DNA from: Phoma sp. XZ068
Lineage: Eukaryota; Ascomycota; Dothideomycetes; Pleosporales; Didymellaceae
Assembly: GCA_004835665.1 (NCBI GenBank)
Contig: RBKR01000016.1
Coordinates: forward strand, 558,001 to 622,000
Direction of reading: 5' to 3'
Length of the DNA: 64,000 nt
The number at the start of each line of letters is the position of its first letter. Within the stretch, counting starts at the first letter, position 1. A model generated the notes under the pieces. That model searched no databases. It saw nothing but the letters and a program-made list of their open reading frames with translations, and had not been told where the DNA came from. The translations under genes and the position numbers were made by a program. This document shows, piece by piece, positions 22,485 to 33,529 of the stretch.

Positions 22485-25310
22485 TTACGCTAAGACTATC
22501 TCCTTCCACGTAGCATCTCGAAAAGCCTCTCGGAAGACCTTTCCTATGCCTCCTCTTTCCCATCTCCCATTTTTCCAAATAATCAACATGACGTAGAATA
22601 GGTTCCACTCAGACTCTTCCCGTTCCTTTGGTACATAGTATGACCAGGTGTGACACTCCTCATGCGTGAACTTCTTTGACTCTGATATGGCAATGCACTC
22701 TTGCCTCGCTGTCTTGGCATTGTTAATCCAATGTGCGTCGAGCACATTGGTGCCACACCAATCACCAAAGCTGTCTGCGATGTTACAACGAACACGACCT
22801 GCGTGCTCTTCTGGGGGGTCTGATAAACACTGGATAAGTAGGTACGTGTGCTATTTCCAGAATTGCAAGATGGACATGGCTTTCGAGTTATTGTAGATTC
22901 TGTCGTATGGAGCAATGACTGGTGAGTACGGAAATTCTCTTAGAGCCACCTGAAACGAAGGTCTATCTTCAGTTTGCGCGGGAGTCACCTCGTGGTCAGG
23001 TTGGAAAGCCAAGTCATGCCCTCGTCACTCCTGGGCTGTGAGATTGGAAGTTGAGCCAAGGTACGATCTGGATGATGACCGCTGATCGGCGTAAGTCGAC
23101 TGCTCACGATTGGTATCATCCGTGGAGGCAGATTTGATAACCTGTGGCTTTGGCTCTGAGGGTTCAACTATCGTGATGTTTTGCTTGCTAGTATGTCTGC
23201 GGTTTCCTGACTTCCCATATGCTAGTCATGAGGAAGGAGAGGTCTCGGGAGGGGGTAAATTAGTGTGCAGGTGGATCTATACTTTCGGAAACGTGTCGTT
23301 AGACTCCCTCTTTGGCCGGGCATCGTTGAACGTAGAGGATGTTTCTGGTGAAACGGGCTTCACGTTTTCTCTACCACGGACTATTTCACGCTCAATAGTG
23401 TTGCCACCTTCTGTTGTGGGTTCATGATGTTTATGTTTTTTGGGCCAGCGTGTCGTCGAGTTTCGAAGATCTACTCGACTCACGGAAGCTTTCCTTGGTG
23501 TACAGTGCAAGTATAGGTGTAGTAGTTGACGGTATCCGAAATCCCAAAAGAATGAGAGCTAACCGGATAAGTGCCGACAGCACATCCACAAAGAAGCGAC
23601 CAAACTCGTTGCGATAGATCCAAGACAGTCTAGAACACATGGTTGACTTCGCTTCTGACAGAATGCGAGATTTCGGGGCATCATCTTTTAGGCTTAGTTC
23701 ATCATGAGACAGACTAACGTTCTCGTCTGGGGGAATATCGCCAGTTTCAGGATTGCAATGCGTTGTTTGTTCCTTACTGGTTTTACCCGCTGCGAAAGCA
23801 TTATCTCCATTATCTTTGCCTGCTAAAGTCCGAGCGGGCCTTGGGCTATAGGATCTGCTGTTTTGATGTGAATGGGAATGAGTCTGTCGCTCTGGTGATG
23901 AAGTGGTCGAAGATGCTGACCGATAACGACGTGGAGCCCGACGGCGAGAATCCTCTATTATCGGCGGGAGTGGACTCCGAGGAGGAGAATTGACGTCAGT
24001 CATGTCGAAAGGTGTAAAATAATGGCTATCAGATTGGACATACGTAGAAGCACGTCTTCCGGGCTGCTGTCAGATAAGCAGCATAGTGCTGCTGGAGCGA
24101 AAACTCCCGTAGCCTTGCCAGTTGTCATGATCGCTGGCATCTACATCCCACTGTTTAGGGTCCCATAGAGGGCGAATCTCGCCGTTGCCGTCTCTGATGT
24201 GCCATCGTATCCACGTATACCTTCCTAGCCTCTCGCTCACGTCATCGAAACATCCATCGAGAGTGTCTTGCCGATATTGAGCTGCAGCACCAGTCCAATC
24301 ACACCAACTCCAGCTAGGAAACTCGGCAGTTGTCGACCACTGCCGGCATTTAACCCGCTGAGGATGTTCCCAAAGTAAAGCGAGGTCAAAGTGCGAGGAA
24401 GGCAAGCCGGACACGAAAGGAGCTTTCATCGTTCGCTTCATAAGGTTCAGAATACTATCAAAGGCAGCAAGAATGTTTTGCTCTGTGCTAAGTTGCCTTG
24501 CGGTGTAGAACTCGACCAATCTCATGTATACCCACATGGATCTCAGCGGAAGCTGTCGGAATACCTGCAATGGTGTGTCCGTAAAATCAAGTGACCAACC
24601 AGCGCCTTCATCAGCATAAACATTCTCGGACATTCCTGTAGAGCGGCACTGGAAATACACTCTGCTTCCTGTAAAGATAAGACACCGTCTTGATAGAAGT
24701 CGCTCCTGGAAAGTCCACGCGCGTGTGTTCCATTTTGAGGCCTTGATATACATCTTTGGTGGTCGACTGACGACTAATTGTACGTCGTTGGTGCAATATG
24801 CCATGTGTTGATCATCAGTTCCTGTTCTCGTGCTCTCATGCATAGCCTGCAGCCCAGTTGATGTATTTGTGCCGTCAGCGGCGCAAATAGTGAAGATGGC
24901 GTTCCCATAGATAAGATCCATATCAAATGCGTTCAGCCTCCAGGGCTGCTCACTGTCTTGTATAATACACAATGAGTCTATCCATAGATATTGGAAACCG
25001 AGACGCCGGACGAGTTCGATGGCGTCTTTGATAACTTTTGGTATATAGGAAAAGGCCTTGTCCAGGCCTCATGCGTGCGATGGTTCATCACATTTTCTTT
25101 CAAAGTCTTGTAAGCTTGCGTATCACCCCAAAGGTAGCTAAGGACAACACAAGGTGGAATTTCTTGTTCCTGTAATCCATATATTCGAGGAGCGCTGAGA
25201 TCTTCGCGTGGGATGCGACATGGCAGCTGCGTCAGCTGCATGTTCAAAACATCGATTACGCCAAAATAAGAGCTCGCTATCATTATTCGGAAGTGGTTTT
25301 GTGACATCAT
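22485..25310 (-). pseudogene. Decayed heterokaryon-incompatibility (HET-domain) gene
   Basis: N-terminal HET domain: PPCVVLSYLWGDTQAYKTL and then, after a frameshift at about 25066-25073, GLDKAFSYIPKVIKDAIELV, FQYLWIDSLCIIQDSEQPW, IFTICAADG and NTRAWTFQERLLSRRCLIFT, ending near FPSWSWCDWTG (24978-24070 and upstream). Next on the same strand is a Ser/Arg-rich segment with a hydrophobic stretch FFVDVLSALIRLALILLGF (24003-23431). A C-terminal segment typical of large fungal HET proteins follows: VIAPYDRIYNN, SFGDWCGTNVLDAHWI, WSYYVPKEREESEWNLFYVM and GGIGKVFREAF, ending at 22485. In-frame stops lie at 23025-23027 (TGA) and 22852-22854 (TAG, where Trp is expected), with more breaks between 23431 and 23230. 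HET proteins trigger cell death on non-self recognition. I infer a single dead gene; the middle segment might instead be a separate ORF starting at 24003. Confidence 0.75.
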
Positions 25311-27648
25311 CCCCCAATAAGGAGTTATGCACGGCCCTTGGTGTTTTTGTTGGCATAGATCGACCCAACTCTTTACGCGGGCCTGTATGTTTCCGCGAGC
25401 TCCAATCTTGCGGCCAAGGAAGGGGTAATTTGGATTCCATACTCTCTCTGCATCCGAAGCCGTTAATGAATGCTGGCTTGCAACGAAAACAAGGTACAGA
25501 TCTTGAAGTGCGTTGTTGCTCCACTTGACGTGAATTCGGCGCGTCAGTCCACGAGGTAGTTCGCGCCTCTCTACAAGCCTTTGAGAGCTGTATTAATTTT
25601 CGAACATTTTTCGGCCATCAAACTCCCATCCTAGAGAGCACACAGCTGAAAGCACTTCTGGTGAGGTCGTCAACACGTGTTCCTTGTCACCTTGCTGGTT
25701 CTGAGCTGAGCACACGAGGAGATTGCAAAGTTTACAGCCAGCCCTACTACCATTCGCTATCTCTGAAATATTCCGATTTCAACTGCAGTAGTCGTAGATC
25801 TGAGTTGAAATCCCTTTGGTCTGATAGTTTCCTGTTTCGGCAGAGATTGGACAATAAAGTGATCGACGCTAAGATTCAACGAATCGCATCTTGCACAGAG
25901 CATTACCGAATCGTTCATCAAAGCCCTAGGGAGGTTCGTAGTCTACTCAGGTTCAAAAACGCTGACCGTTAGCTGGCAAGAACTCGATAGATTTCAAGAG
26001 CCCCCACTCACCTCTGGCAGGTGTCCATTTACCAACGTAATTGTGCTATCCATGACACCCTCTCCAGAATCATGTTCGCCGTCTGTACTGGGTATTGTGC
26101 TCATCTGATCGAGCATAAACCTTGAAAGGCTGTGCTTACACCAAACCGTATTCAAAAAGTCTTATCTGGTCGGAAAATCAGGCGCGTTCGAAAAGGCGGC
26201 GATTACTGTACGTCTATTACACAGGTATGTCTTTGGGAATGAGTATGATTGACTTGCTTGAGCGAAGCGACGACGGAGAAGAAGATGAAGGAGAAGGAGA
26301 AGGAGAAGGAGAAGGAGAAGGAGAAGGAGAAGGAGAAGGAGAAGGAGAAGGAGAAGGAGAAGGAGAAGGAGAAGGAGAAGGAGAAGGAGAAGGAGAAGGA
26401 GAAGGAGAAGGAGAAGGAGAAGGAGAAGGAGAAGGAGAAGGAGAAGGAGAAGAAGGAGAAGAAGAAGAAGAAGAAGAAGAAGAAGAAGAAGAAGAATGAA
26501 ATGCCGATCAGGCTGAGCATGCATGCCAAGCTAAGACCACGGTCGACGTGCGTACAGCCACCCATGGCCAGCCTTCTAATTGAGCAATGTTCCATGCTTT
26601 TTGACTAGCGTCTTGCATACCATCAGCATTAAAATCGCTCAATATTGTGAAGAGTAACATTCTTTCAGCCTTCCATCAAATTCGGCTTTCAATCCCCCAG
26701 TACAACTTGCGTCATTGCGCGCAAGAAGTCCGCAACTTTTTGCATACTCCCCAGCAGCAGCGAGCTGAACACTTAGATTTTGCAACATCTTGAGATATCA
26801 ACCCTTGCAACGCTCTTCAAAATGCGTAATATGCCGATGCATCTCAGCCCTGGAGGGTTCGTCGTCGCTCATGTTCCATAGAAATCAGCGCCGCAAATTC
26901 CTCAAGGTGAAGGGCACGACGCCTAAGAGCTCAAAGCCTAAGGTCGCGGAGATCCTGTTAGACTTAAAATTGTATGGTATCTTCCCCAAACGCGGAATTG
27001 TGTGCGGGTGGCGCAGTTTCACGTCGTTGGGTTTGTCAGCTTTTGTTTAGGATATCTCAGCCGTTACCGTAAGCCCTTCCCATCTGCAGTTTATCGCTGT
27101 AGAGGATACGCAAAAAAATACTAGATTTGAGTTGCAATTAGCCGCATGATTTAGCGTCCTATACGTTTTTCTGAAAGGAGTTTGGCTATCGTTGCCAATG
27201 TTGATGCGACGCTTGATGAACAACACGTTTTCATCTCACCCTGGCTCAATTTTAATAGCCATTCTTTCCTACACAGCTCCCAGATATCCAGAAGACGATC
27301 GCTGTAAACAGACAAATTAACGGTCTTTGTGGTTACAGAGCAAGAGCCAATACATCCTCATGTATGATCTGTCGCCTTCGAAGATACCGTTTTACAGATG
27401 CTGTCCCATGTATTTACGGTCTCAGTATCCACGAACCTGTGTTTCGTACGAACAAATGCCTACATTCGGTCAATGTGCTTACAATATGAGATAGGCTTTA
27501 GTCTGCGTAATCACAGACACTAAAGTGTCGTATCCGATCTTGCAGCCCTGGGCAATGTTCTTTCAAGCAATACAGCAGAGATTTCGGAGAGTGTCTATAA
27601 ATATCTTATCTTGGTTTTCTACAGCACATATTCAAGTCATGATCGATA
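25311..27648. other. Gene-poor flank of the HET pseudogene, with a microsatellite
   Basis: Minus-strand open sequence at 25138-25524 may be a decayed extension of the HET N-terminus. Otherwise only chance frames occur, apart from the purine-rich repeat at 26287-26496 whose six open frames are artefacts of the repeat. Sequence 27050-27600 is AT-rich with no recognised element; it could be an old relic but nothing supports a specific transposon. Confidence 0.45.
26287..26496 (+). repeat. GAAGGA hexamer array followed by GAA triplet array
   Basis: About 27 copies of GAAGGA (26287-26450), a short transition, then about 13 copies of GAA to 26496. The whole 210 bases is pure purine on the plus strand except at its edges. 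Translation in different frames gives Gly-Glu, Lys-Glu, Phe-Ser or poly-Leu runs; these frames lack any non-repeat coding support and are not annotated. Such mirror-symmetric homopurine tracts can form triplex DNA. Confidence 0.95.
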
Positions 27649-28833
27649 TCAGTATGCGTAGCAGAACAAGCCATTTCGCGTACCCATGATCTCCCTAACT
27701 GTAATGTCCTTCGAGAGTCCAAGCATAGGTAGAACATCATCTAGCGATGAAACACCGTTTGCATTACCTGCTGTAACGTTCCATTTCCCACCAGTGTAGT
27801 CAAACTCCCTGGCGGCGATGTCTGTTTCCTGCCACTGCCACCATAGACGATCAATTTGTGTGTGGTGGAGGAAGAAGAGAGGCTCTGAGAGCGTTTTAGT
27901 CAAATCGCCTTTCTCACGAGAGTGATAGTAATCTGCTTACCATTGGGCGATGTTGAGGGGTTCATTTCGCCTCCAAGGGCACTATGAATAGCCTGGTGTG
28001 GACCATTCTCCAGTTCAATGCGATATTCGTTGTAATTGTCAATCTTTTGGACCATATCGACATATGTCGCGTTGTACAGATTAGCCCGTGCTGGGATATC
28101 GGACATGGCCCGGTCCAGACAATGCTCTCGAGGCTCGTAATATCTGCCGTTTAAAGCTCTATATGAAGGCCGCAAATTGGAGAACGGTCCATCATCTACA
28201 CATCTGAACGGGGAGTTGAGGGGATAATCTTCGAGGCGAGTTGTACTTCCATCGCCGCCGAAACCTGTAGTTGAGGACATTATGGGCGACTTGACCAGAT
28301 TCAGTACATCTAATGTCCAATCCCAGTAGCTGATTGACAGATCAGTATGTGGCTAATTCTTCCTGACTTCGGCATATCGACTACTGACGTTGCGACTCCT
28401 GTATATCCACATCCACGAAGTGCCTCCTCATATATATGCACAAAGTATCTGTGCCAGGGAAGGAATGCGGCAACAAAGTGAACTGGAGTAATCAGTAAAC
28501 AGTTGGAAATGGTTGAGTGCGTTTTGTCTTACTTTGAGCATTCAGGTTATGATGCACATATGCAAAGTCGTCGAAAAGAGTTGTGTTCAGACCAAGTCGC
28601 GAGGGCTTCGTCTTCAAACACAGAACACCATTGATGTAGCTTTGTTGGTCTACGGGACTCAAGTTGCGCCACTCGATCCGCCGGACGGGGTCGTCACAGG
28701 AGCCTCGCTCAGTAATACCACGAGACAAGACGGCAGCGGCGGAGGAGCCGACGAGAGCAAAGAGGTGGAAAACAAGGAGCATCGTGGAACAATGGCGTTT
28801 CCTGTCACCAACAGAGATCATTTTTGCTTTCAT
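27649..28833 (-). CDS. Secreted tyrosinase (type-3 copper phenol oxidase)
   Basis: Exons 28533-28833, 28389-28482, 27941-28329 and 27649-27884 (introns 50, 59 and 56 bases) give 339 residues. Starting instead at Met-18 (28782) gives 322 residues, with a cleaner signal peptide MLLVFHLFALVGSSAAA. Copper-A region: AYVHHNLN, then spliced FLPWHRYFVHIYEEAL and CGYTGVATYWDW. Copper-B region: GPHQAIHSALGG and, after the last intron, EPLFFLHHTQIDRLWWQWQ. The C-terminus ends GLFCYAY, close to the LCYxY end of short fungal tyrosinases. Oxidises mono- or diphenols to quinones and probably acts outside the cell in phenol detoxification or pigment formation. All copper-site His appear intact and splice signals are standard, so it should be functional although it sits beside pseudogenes. 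Divergent from a chitinase. Confidence 0.88.
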
Positions 28834-29573
28834 ACGGGTGGCCGTGTTTTATTTGCATCTTCTTTGCCAATCAGTGGTGCTATCTGCTATAAATAAAGGG
28901 ATCTGCGCCTAATCTCATCGATACGGAGCTTTAAATTGATCACTACCCTTGTCCCGGGATCTAGTGCCAAAACCCTCACTAGTGCATCTCGTTCCTACAC
29001 CGATTACTGTGTTGTGCGCGTGGCACCCCTAATGCGCCTGAACCCGTGATGCACGCGAGATGAATAGTAAATAGAGTATGGAGAGTACTCTGGAGCTAAC
29101 ATCTCTCTCATCAGGAGCTGTCCTTGTACGTCTGCTATTACTCGAGGGAGGTTATAGGTCGGAGCTTGAACATCATGATGTTCTGCTCAGACTCGGATTT
29201 CTGCACAAGTGTTCTTCATGTGCGTTTTCTTCCGACGCTTGCTCCTTCTTGATCTCTCGGGTGCATACTGCCTGTGCTAACACACCACACGATACAGATA
29301 TCTACATACCTAGGTAGGGATAGTCTGTATTCATCAACCGTATCTAGCACTCCTGGACGGGGGCTATGTTACTAAAGCAGGCAAACTAAATGATATGCTG
29401 CTGTCTGTGTAGAATAAAAGCTCCATTCGCTCAGACCTATTTGAGCAACGTGCCGGCCAATTAGGAGTTAGGTGGGGCCCACTAGCCGAATACCCGCTGA
29501 TGTATGCTTTGGTCGCTTGGCTCCACTCCAACCTCATCGTCTCACCAACCCCGCACATACTTAACATTCCATC
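28834..29573. promoter_or_regulatory. Divergent promoter region of the tyrosinase and chitinase genes
   Basis: 740 bases between two divergent secreted-enzyme genes. A TATA-like TATAAATA lies near 28888-28895, about 55-110 bases upstream of the two candidate tyrosinase ATGs (minus strand). No other motif was assigned. Confidence 0.5.
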
Positions 29574-30961
29574 ATGGCTATGGATGCGTTTCGTGGGCTA
29601 TGCGTGCTCTTTTGCTTGGTCCTGTTCGCCGTAGTCACTTCGGGACATGAGGCGGCCACCTGGCCACCATCCAGAAAACGATTTGTAGTGTACTTGACAG
29701 GGTAAAGCAAATGCAGCCCACCAAAGAGACCAACGTATACCAACGACAATATAGGCAGCATAACATCGTACCTGAACTGCCCCTGGTTTCGAGAGTCACG
29801 CATGTAGCTCTGGCGTTCATGCAATCTGAAGTGTTCAATGTTCCAAACCAGGATGAATGGCCATTGTTCACATCGGTTGCCGAGGTTCGTCCAAAGTTTG
29901 CGGATGGTACCAAGATCCAGGTAGCCATTGGTGGTTGGGGAAACACAGATGGCTTCTCAACCGCAGCAAAGACGAAAGAAAGCCGCAGGCTGTTCGCTGA
30001 GAACATCAAGGCTATGATCGATGCAACTGGTGCTGATGGTTGGTAACACTCAATTGTATCCCAAACACAGTTGACTCGAACAGGTGTGGACATCGATTGG
30101 GAATATCCAGGGTTCGTTATCTCATCACGTCTTTGCCTCCACTAATCGAAGATCAGAGGTAATGGTGAAGATTATAAACAGCATCCTAATTCTGAGAAAG
30201 CCTGGGAGATCGATGCCTACCCTGAACTACTTTCTGAGATTAGGGCTGCGATTGGACCATCGAAGATAATCTCAGCTGCAGTGCCGGGTTTGCCAAGAGA
30301 CATGATAGCCTTCACATGGTCTACAGTACCAAAGATCTACGAATCGATCGACTTCCTGAATGTCATGACATATGACCTCATGAATCGACGAGACGAAGTT
30401 ACCAAACACCACAGCGGATTGCCTGAATCGATTGATGCGCTAAGGCAATACACAGATCCAGCCATCTATGTTCGGGACTTGAATGTCGGCCTTGGTTTCT
30501 ACATCAAGTGGTTCAGAACCGCGAGTAATGAAACATGCGATCGCGTGCCGGCAATCGGGTGTCGCACTGAGCTCATGGAAGATCCCACCACAGGCGCTGA
30601 TCTGGGCAAGGCTGGAGCATTTTCTTGGCACGATGAAGTACCTCCGGAGTTAGCAGAGTCATTTGCAAGAGCCATAATGGATGGCGTGGACGATGTTGAG
30701 GCGATCTTCAAGGGCCACTACTACATGGATAAGCAAGAGCACATATTCTGGTCGTGGGATACCCCGGACAGCATCCGCAAAAAGCTTGCAAAGCTCTTTG
30801 AATTCTTCAATGATCACAGAGGAGACAAGAAACCCAACGAAGTTGGGGGTGTCTTTGCGTGGGGACTGGGAGAAGATGCGCCGCACTTCGAGCACCTGAA
30901 AGCGGTGAATAAGGCATTGGAGAAGTGGGAGGATGCCGCATATGAGCACCAGGAGCTTTGA
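29574..30961 (+). CDS. Secreted GH18 chitinase
   Basis: Glycoside hydrolase family 18 enzyme, retaining cleavage of chitin beta-1,4 bonds. Exons 29574-29701, 29755-30038, 30084-30111 and 30157-30961 (introns of 53, 45 and 45 bases) give 414 residues. The N-terminus is a signal peptide (hydrophobic LCVLFCLVLFAVVTSG). The barrel follows with FVVYLTG, GQHNIVPELP, VTHVALAFM and IQVAIGGWGN. The catalytic motif VDIDWEYPG, with Glu as acid/base, lies almost entirely in the 28-base third exon, so correct splicing is essential. Later landmarks are DFLNVMTYDLMNR and GVFAWGLGEDAP. Domain content is catalytic only; no chitin-binding module or GPI signal is seen. Possible roles are wall remodelling, nutrient use or mycoparasitism. 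Confidence 0.9.
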
Positions 30962-31025
30962 AGGCTGAAGGCGTCATGGTGAACACTTTTCGTCGCAGCC
31001 TGCTATCTGGCGCGGACGGATGACG

Positions 31026-31065
31026 AACTCCGTGACTTCCTCACGGAGTTGATACGCGCTAGCGC
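31026..31065. promoter_or_regulatory. Hairpin and palindrome between chitinase and MAP2
   Basis: AACTCCGTGA-CTTCC-TCACGGAGTT (31026-31050) is a perfect 10-bp inverted repeat with a 5-base loop. Six bases later comes GCGCTAGCGC (31056-31065), a perfect 10-bp palindrome. Both lie in the 225-base gap, about 65 bases after the chitinase stop and about 120 bases before the MAP2 start. The palindrome recurs in the GCN2/Cut12 gap, so a regulatory role for it is plausible; the hairpin could serve the chitinase 3' end. Confidence 0.5.
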
Positions 31066-31186
31066 TTGAACAGGAAAGGTGGAAATTCGACTGCCTACAT
31101 TAGCAGCTCCTCTCTGCGACTCTCCTACTTTCTATCTCTGTCCAAAAGTACGTTTCGATATTGATGAATACAATTCGAAGCAAAAC

Positions 31187-32777
31187 ATGGGCTCAAAAAC
31201 TCCAGAAGGCCAGCGCCGGGGCCCAGATGGTGCGTAACAACCATTCGTTATACAGGTGACGAGGTGCTCAGACAAAACACGCAGAAATATCGACTAGCGC
31301 TACCATTGCTACCATTAACCCTCCCAAGTCAGCTTCAGCGAGTGGCCTACTCGAATGTACACTCGATGGGCAGGGCGGAGACGACGACGATGATGGTGAT
31401 GACAGCAAAGATGGAATTGACTTAAAGCCCAACGGCGAAGTCACGAATGGTAAGCTCTCTGTGTGTCTACGTGACCGTTGTAATGACTTCAAAAGGCCAG
31501 AAGAGGAAGAGGAAGAGGAACAAGAACAAGAAGAAGAAGGTATCCGCTGCCCAGCAGACAAATCCTCCACGCGTCCCACTTGCAGATATATTCAGAGATC
31601 AACCATATCCAGAAGGCCAGCTACTAGCCTACGTCGATCGAAACGAGAATCTCCAGCGCACAACGAATGAAGAACTTCGACACCTGGCCGCTGTGAACAA
31701 CATGGACGACGAGTTTCTCAACGATTACCGCAAGGCAGCCGAAGTACATCGTCAAGTTCGTCAGTATGTCCAGACCATTGCAAAACCTGGGATCACCATG
31801 AGTCAGCTTGCGGACGAGATCGAAGGTGGAGTGCGCGCTCTGGTCGGCCACCAGGCTACTGTGACTGGAGATGCTCTCAAAGCTGGTATGGGATTCCCCA
31901 CTGGACTGTGCTTGAACAACATCGCGGCACATTGGACACCCAATCCTGGTGGTAAGGAAGTCGTGCTCCAGTATGATGATGTTCTGAGTGTGGACTTTGG
32001 TGTGCATGTAAATGGCCGAATTGTGGACAGCGCCTTCACTATCGCACATAACCCCGTCTACGATAACCTGCTCGAGGGCGTCAAAGCCGCCACCAACATA
32101 GGACTGAAGGTGAGTAACCTTCCCCACACTCTCTCTGCACCGCTAAGCCAGCCTTCCAGGAAGCGGGTATCGACGCACGTATGGATCACATCAGCGGCGC
32201 AATTCAAGAAGTAATGGAAAGCTACGAAGTTACACTGAACAACAAGACCATCCCCATCAAAGCCGTCAATAGCCTCACCGGTCATAACATCCTACGTTAC
32301 AAAATCCACGGCGACAAACAAGTCCCCTTCGTGAAAACTCGAACCAATCAGCGCATGGAAGAAGGCGACGTCTTCGCCATCGAAACCTTTGGCAGCACCG
32401 GCCGTGGCTCCATGAGAGATGGCATTGGCGTCTACGGTTACGGGCGCAAGGAGGGCGTCAGCGCTCGCGGCTTGCACCATGCATCTGCAAAGAGCCTGCT
32501 GAAGCTCATCGACGAGAATTTTGGGACTCTGGTGTTCTCACGCCGATATCTTGAGCGTCTGGGTGTGAAGAATTACCACCTGGGTATGAAGACGCTGGTT
32601 GCGGCCGGGATTGTCGAGCAGTATGAGCCGTTGGTTGATATACCGGGAAGTTATGTTGCGCAATTTGAACATGTGAGTGTGACTGTTGTAAAGAGAGTTG
32701 CATTACTGACCGTGAGCCAGACTGTTCTGTTGAGGCCTAATTGCAAGGAAATCATCTCACGCGGAGACGATTACTGA
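31187..32777 (+). CDS. MAP2: Methionine aminopeptidase 2
   Basis: Removes the initiator Met from nascent proteins whose second residue is small; cytosolic and ribosome-associated. Exons 31187-31229, 31285-31449, 31496-32109, 32160-32672 and 32721-32777 give 463 residues. The N-terminal extension has acidic (GGDDDDDGDDSKDG) and basic (KRKRKRNKNKKKK) blocks, as in eukaryotic type-2 enzymes. Metal-site motifs of the pita-bread fold are all present: substrate His in LNNIAAHWTPN, Asp pair in DVLSVDFGVHVNGRIVDSAF, His in LTGHNILRYKIHG, Glu in DVFAIETFGSTG, and the last Glu in QFEHTVLLRP across the final intron. The type-2 insertion is present. Start context AACATGG is strong. Confidence 0.95.
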
Positions 32778-33529
32778 GCAGTATTGTGGGTTGAGAGACG
32801 GGAGGAGCGGGCAGCGCTCCTCTTCGTGGTGATTGAGTGGGTTTCCAATTCGAAAATCCGCACAAGGTAGCTTGACATGGCATTCAACATGCCTTCTTCA
32901 GTGCCTCACGGCTCGTGTTGACTAACTTCAACAGCTTACAACTGTGGTTCTTTACAGATCCTTCCATCATTCAGTTATGACACTTTGACTTCCAAATCAA
33001 AAAGAATCCGCATTTATACATCACGTAACGTGTTTCACAATCGAGTCGGCCAGCTGATTTTACTAGTAACTTATAGTAATGTATTCAGTCAAGCCCGCGT
33101 TTTGTCTTCTTCTCTGACCTGCAAAGTGGTCGGTCACCGACAATTGTATAGCGGGACATCAGCAAGGTGGATCGAAGTTTCCAACACAAGTTGAAGGTGC
33201 TACAAGCACCGCACCTTGCCTTGCCCATGCACAGTGGTAGATTTAGAGTTGCAAGGTAGCCCATGCTACCTTGTAGTACATTTCGGCCGTTTCTAATGTT
33301 TCTAAAATAACCAAGCCTGAATTTAGCTGGTTGGAGCTTCGCTATGTTTGCTGTGAGTGATCATATAGTGCAAGAGGGTGCTGTGCCTCTTCGTAATCCG
33401 AACGTTCGTACGTCCTAACCCGCACTCTTCGGCGACGACATAAATAAGATCGGTCCCGGCGTGATCAGCCTTCGAGTCTGTGGTCTTCCTTTGCTCTTTG
33501 CTGGGTCAAGCTGCTACGATGTTCTCACC
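32778..33529. other. Convergent 3' region between MAP2 and GCN2 with inverted repeats
   Basis: 750 bases in which both transcripts end. It contains a perfect inverted repeat CAAGGTAGC-CCAT-GCTACCTTG (33252-33273), another copy of CAAGGTAGC at 32863-32871, and AAGGTGC/GCACCTT arms at 33194-33217 with a nested GGTGC/GCACC pair. No coding frame with motifs was seen. Confidence 0.5.
33252..33273. repeat. Perfect 9-bp inverted repeat, 4-base loop
   Basis: CAAGGTAGC CCAT GCTACCTTG between convergent genes. It may help 3' end formation or be part of a small decayed repeat, since the same 9-mer occurs 390 bases away. Confidence 0.55.

Noticed and set aside
26122..26608. Long open frames across the GAAGGA/GAA repeat on both strands
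   Set aside because: They are open only because the repeat has no stop codon in any frame; outside it the frames end quickly and show no motif.
25311..27648. Transposon remnant
   Set aside because: No terminal repeats, transposase or reverse transcriptase motifs were found; only general AT richness and a microsatellite.
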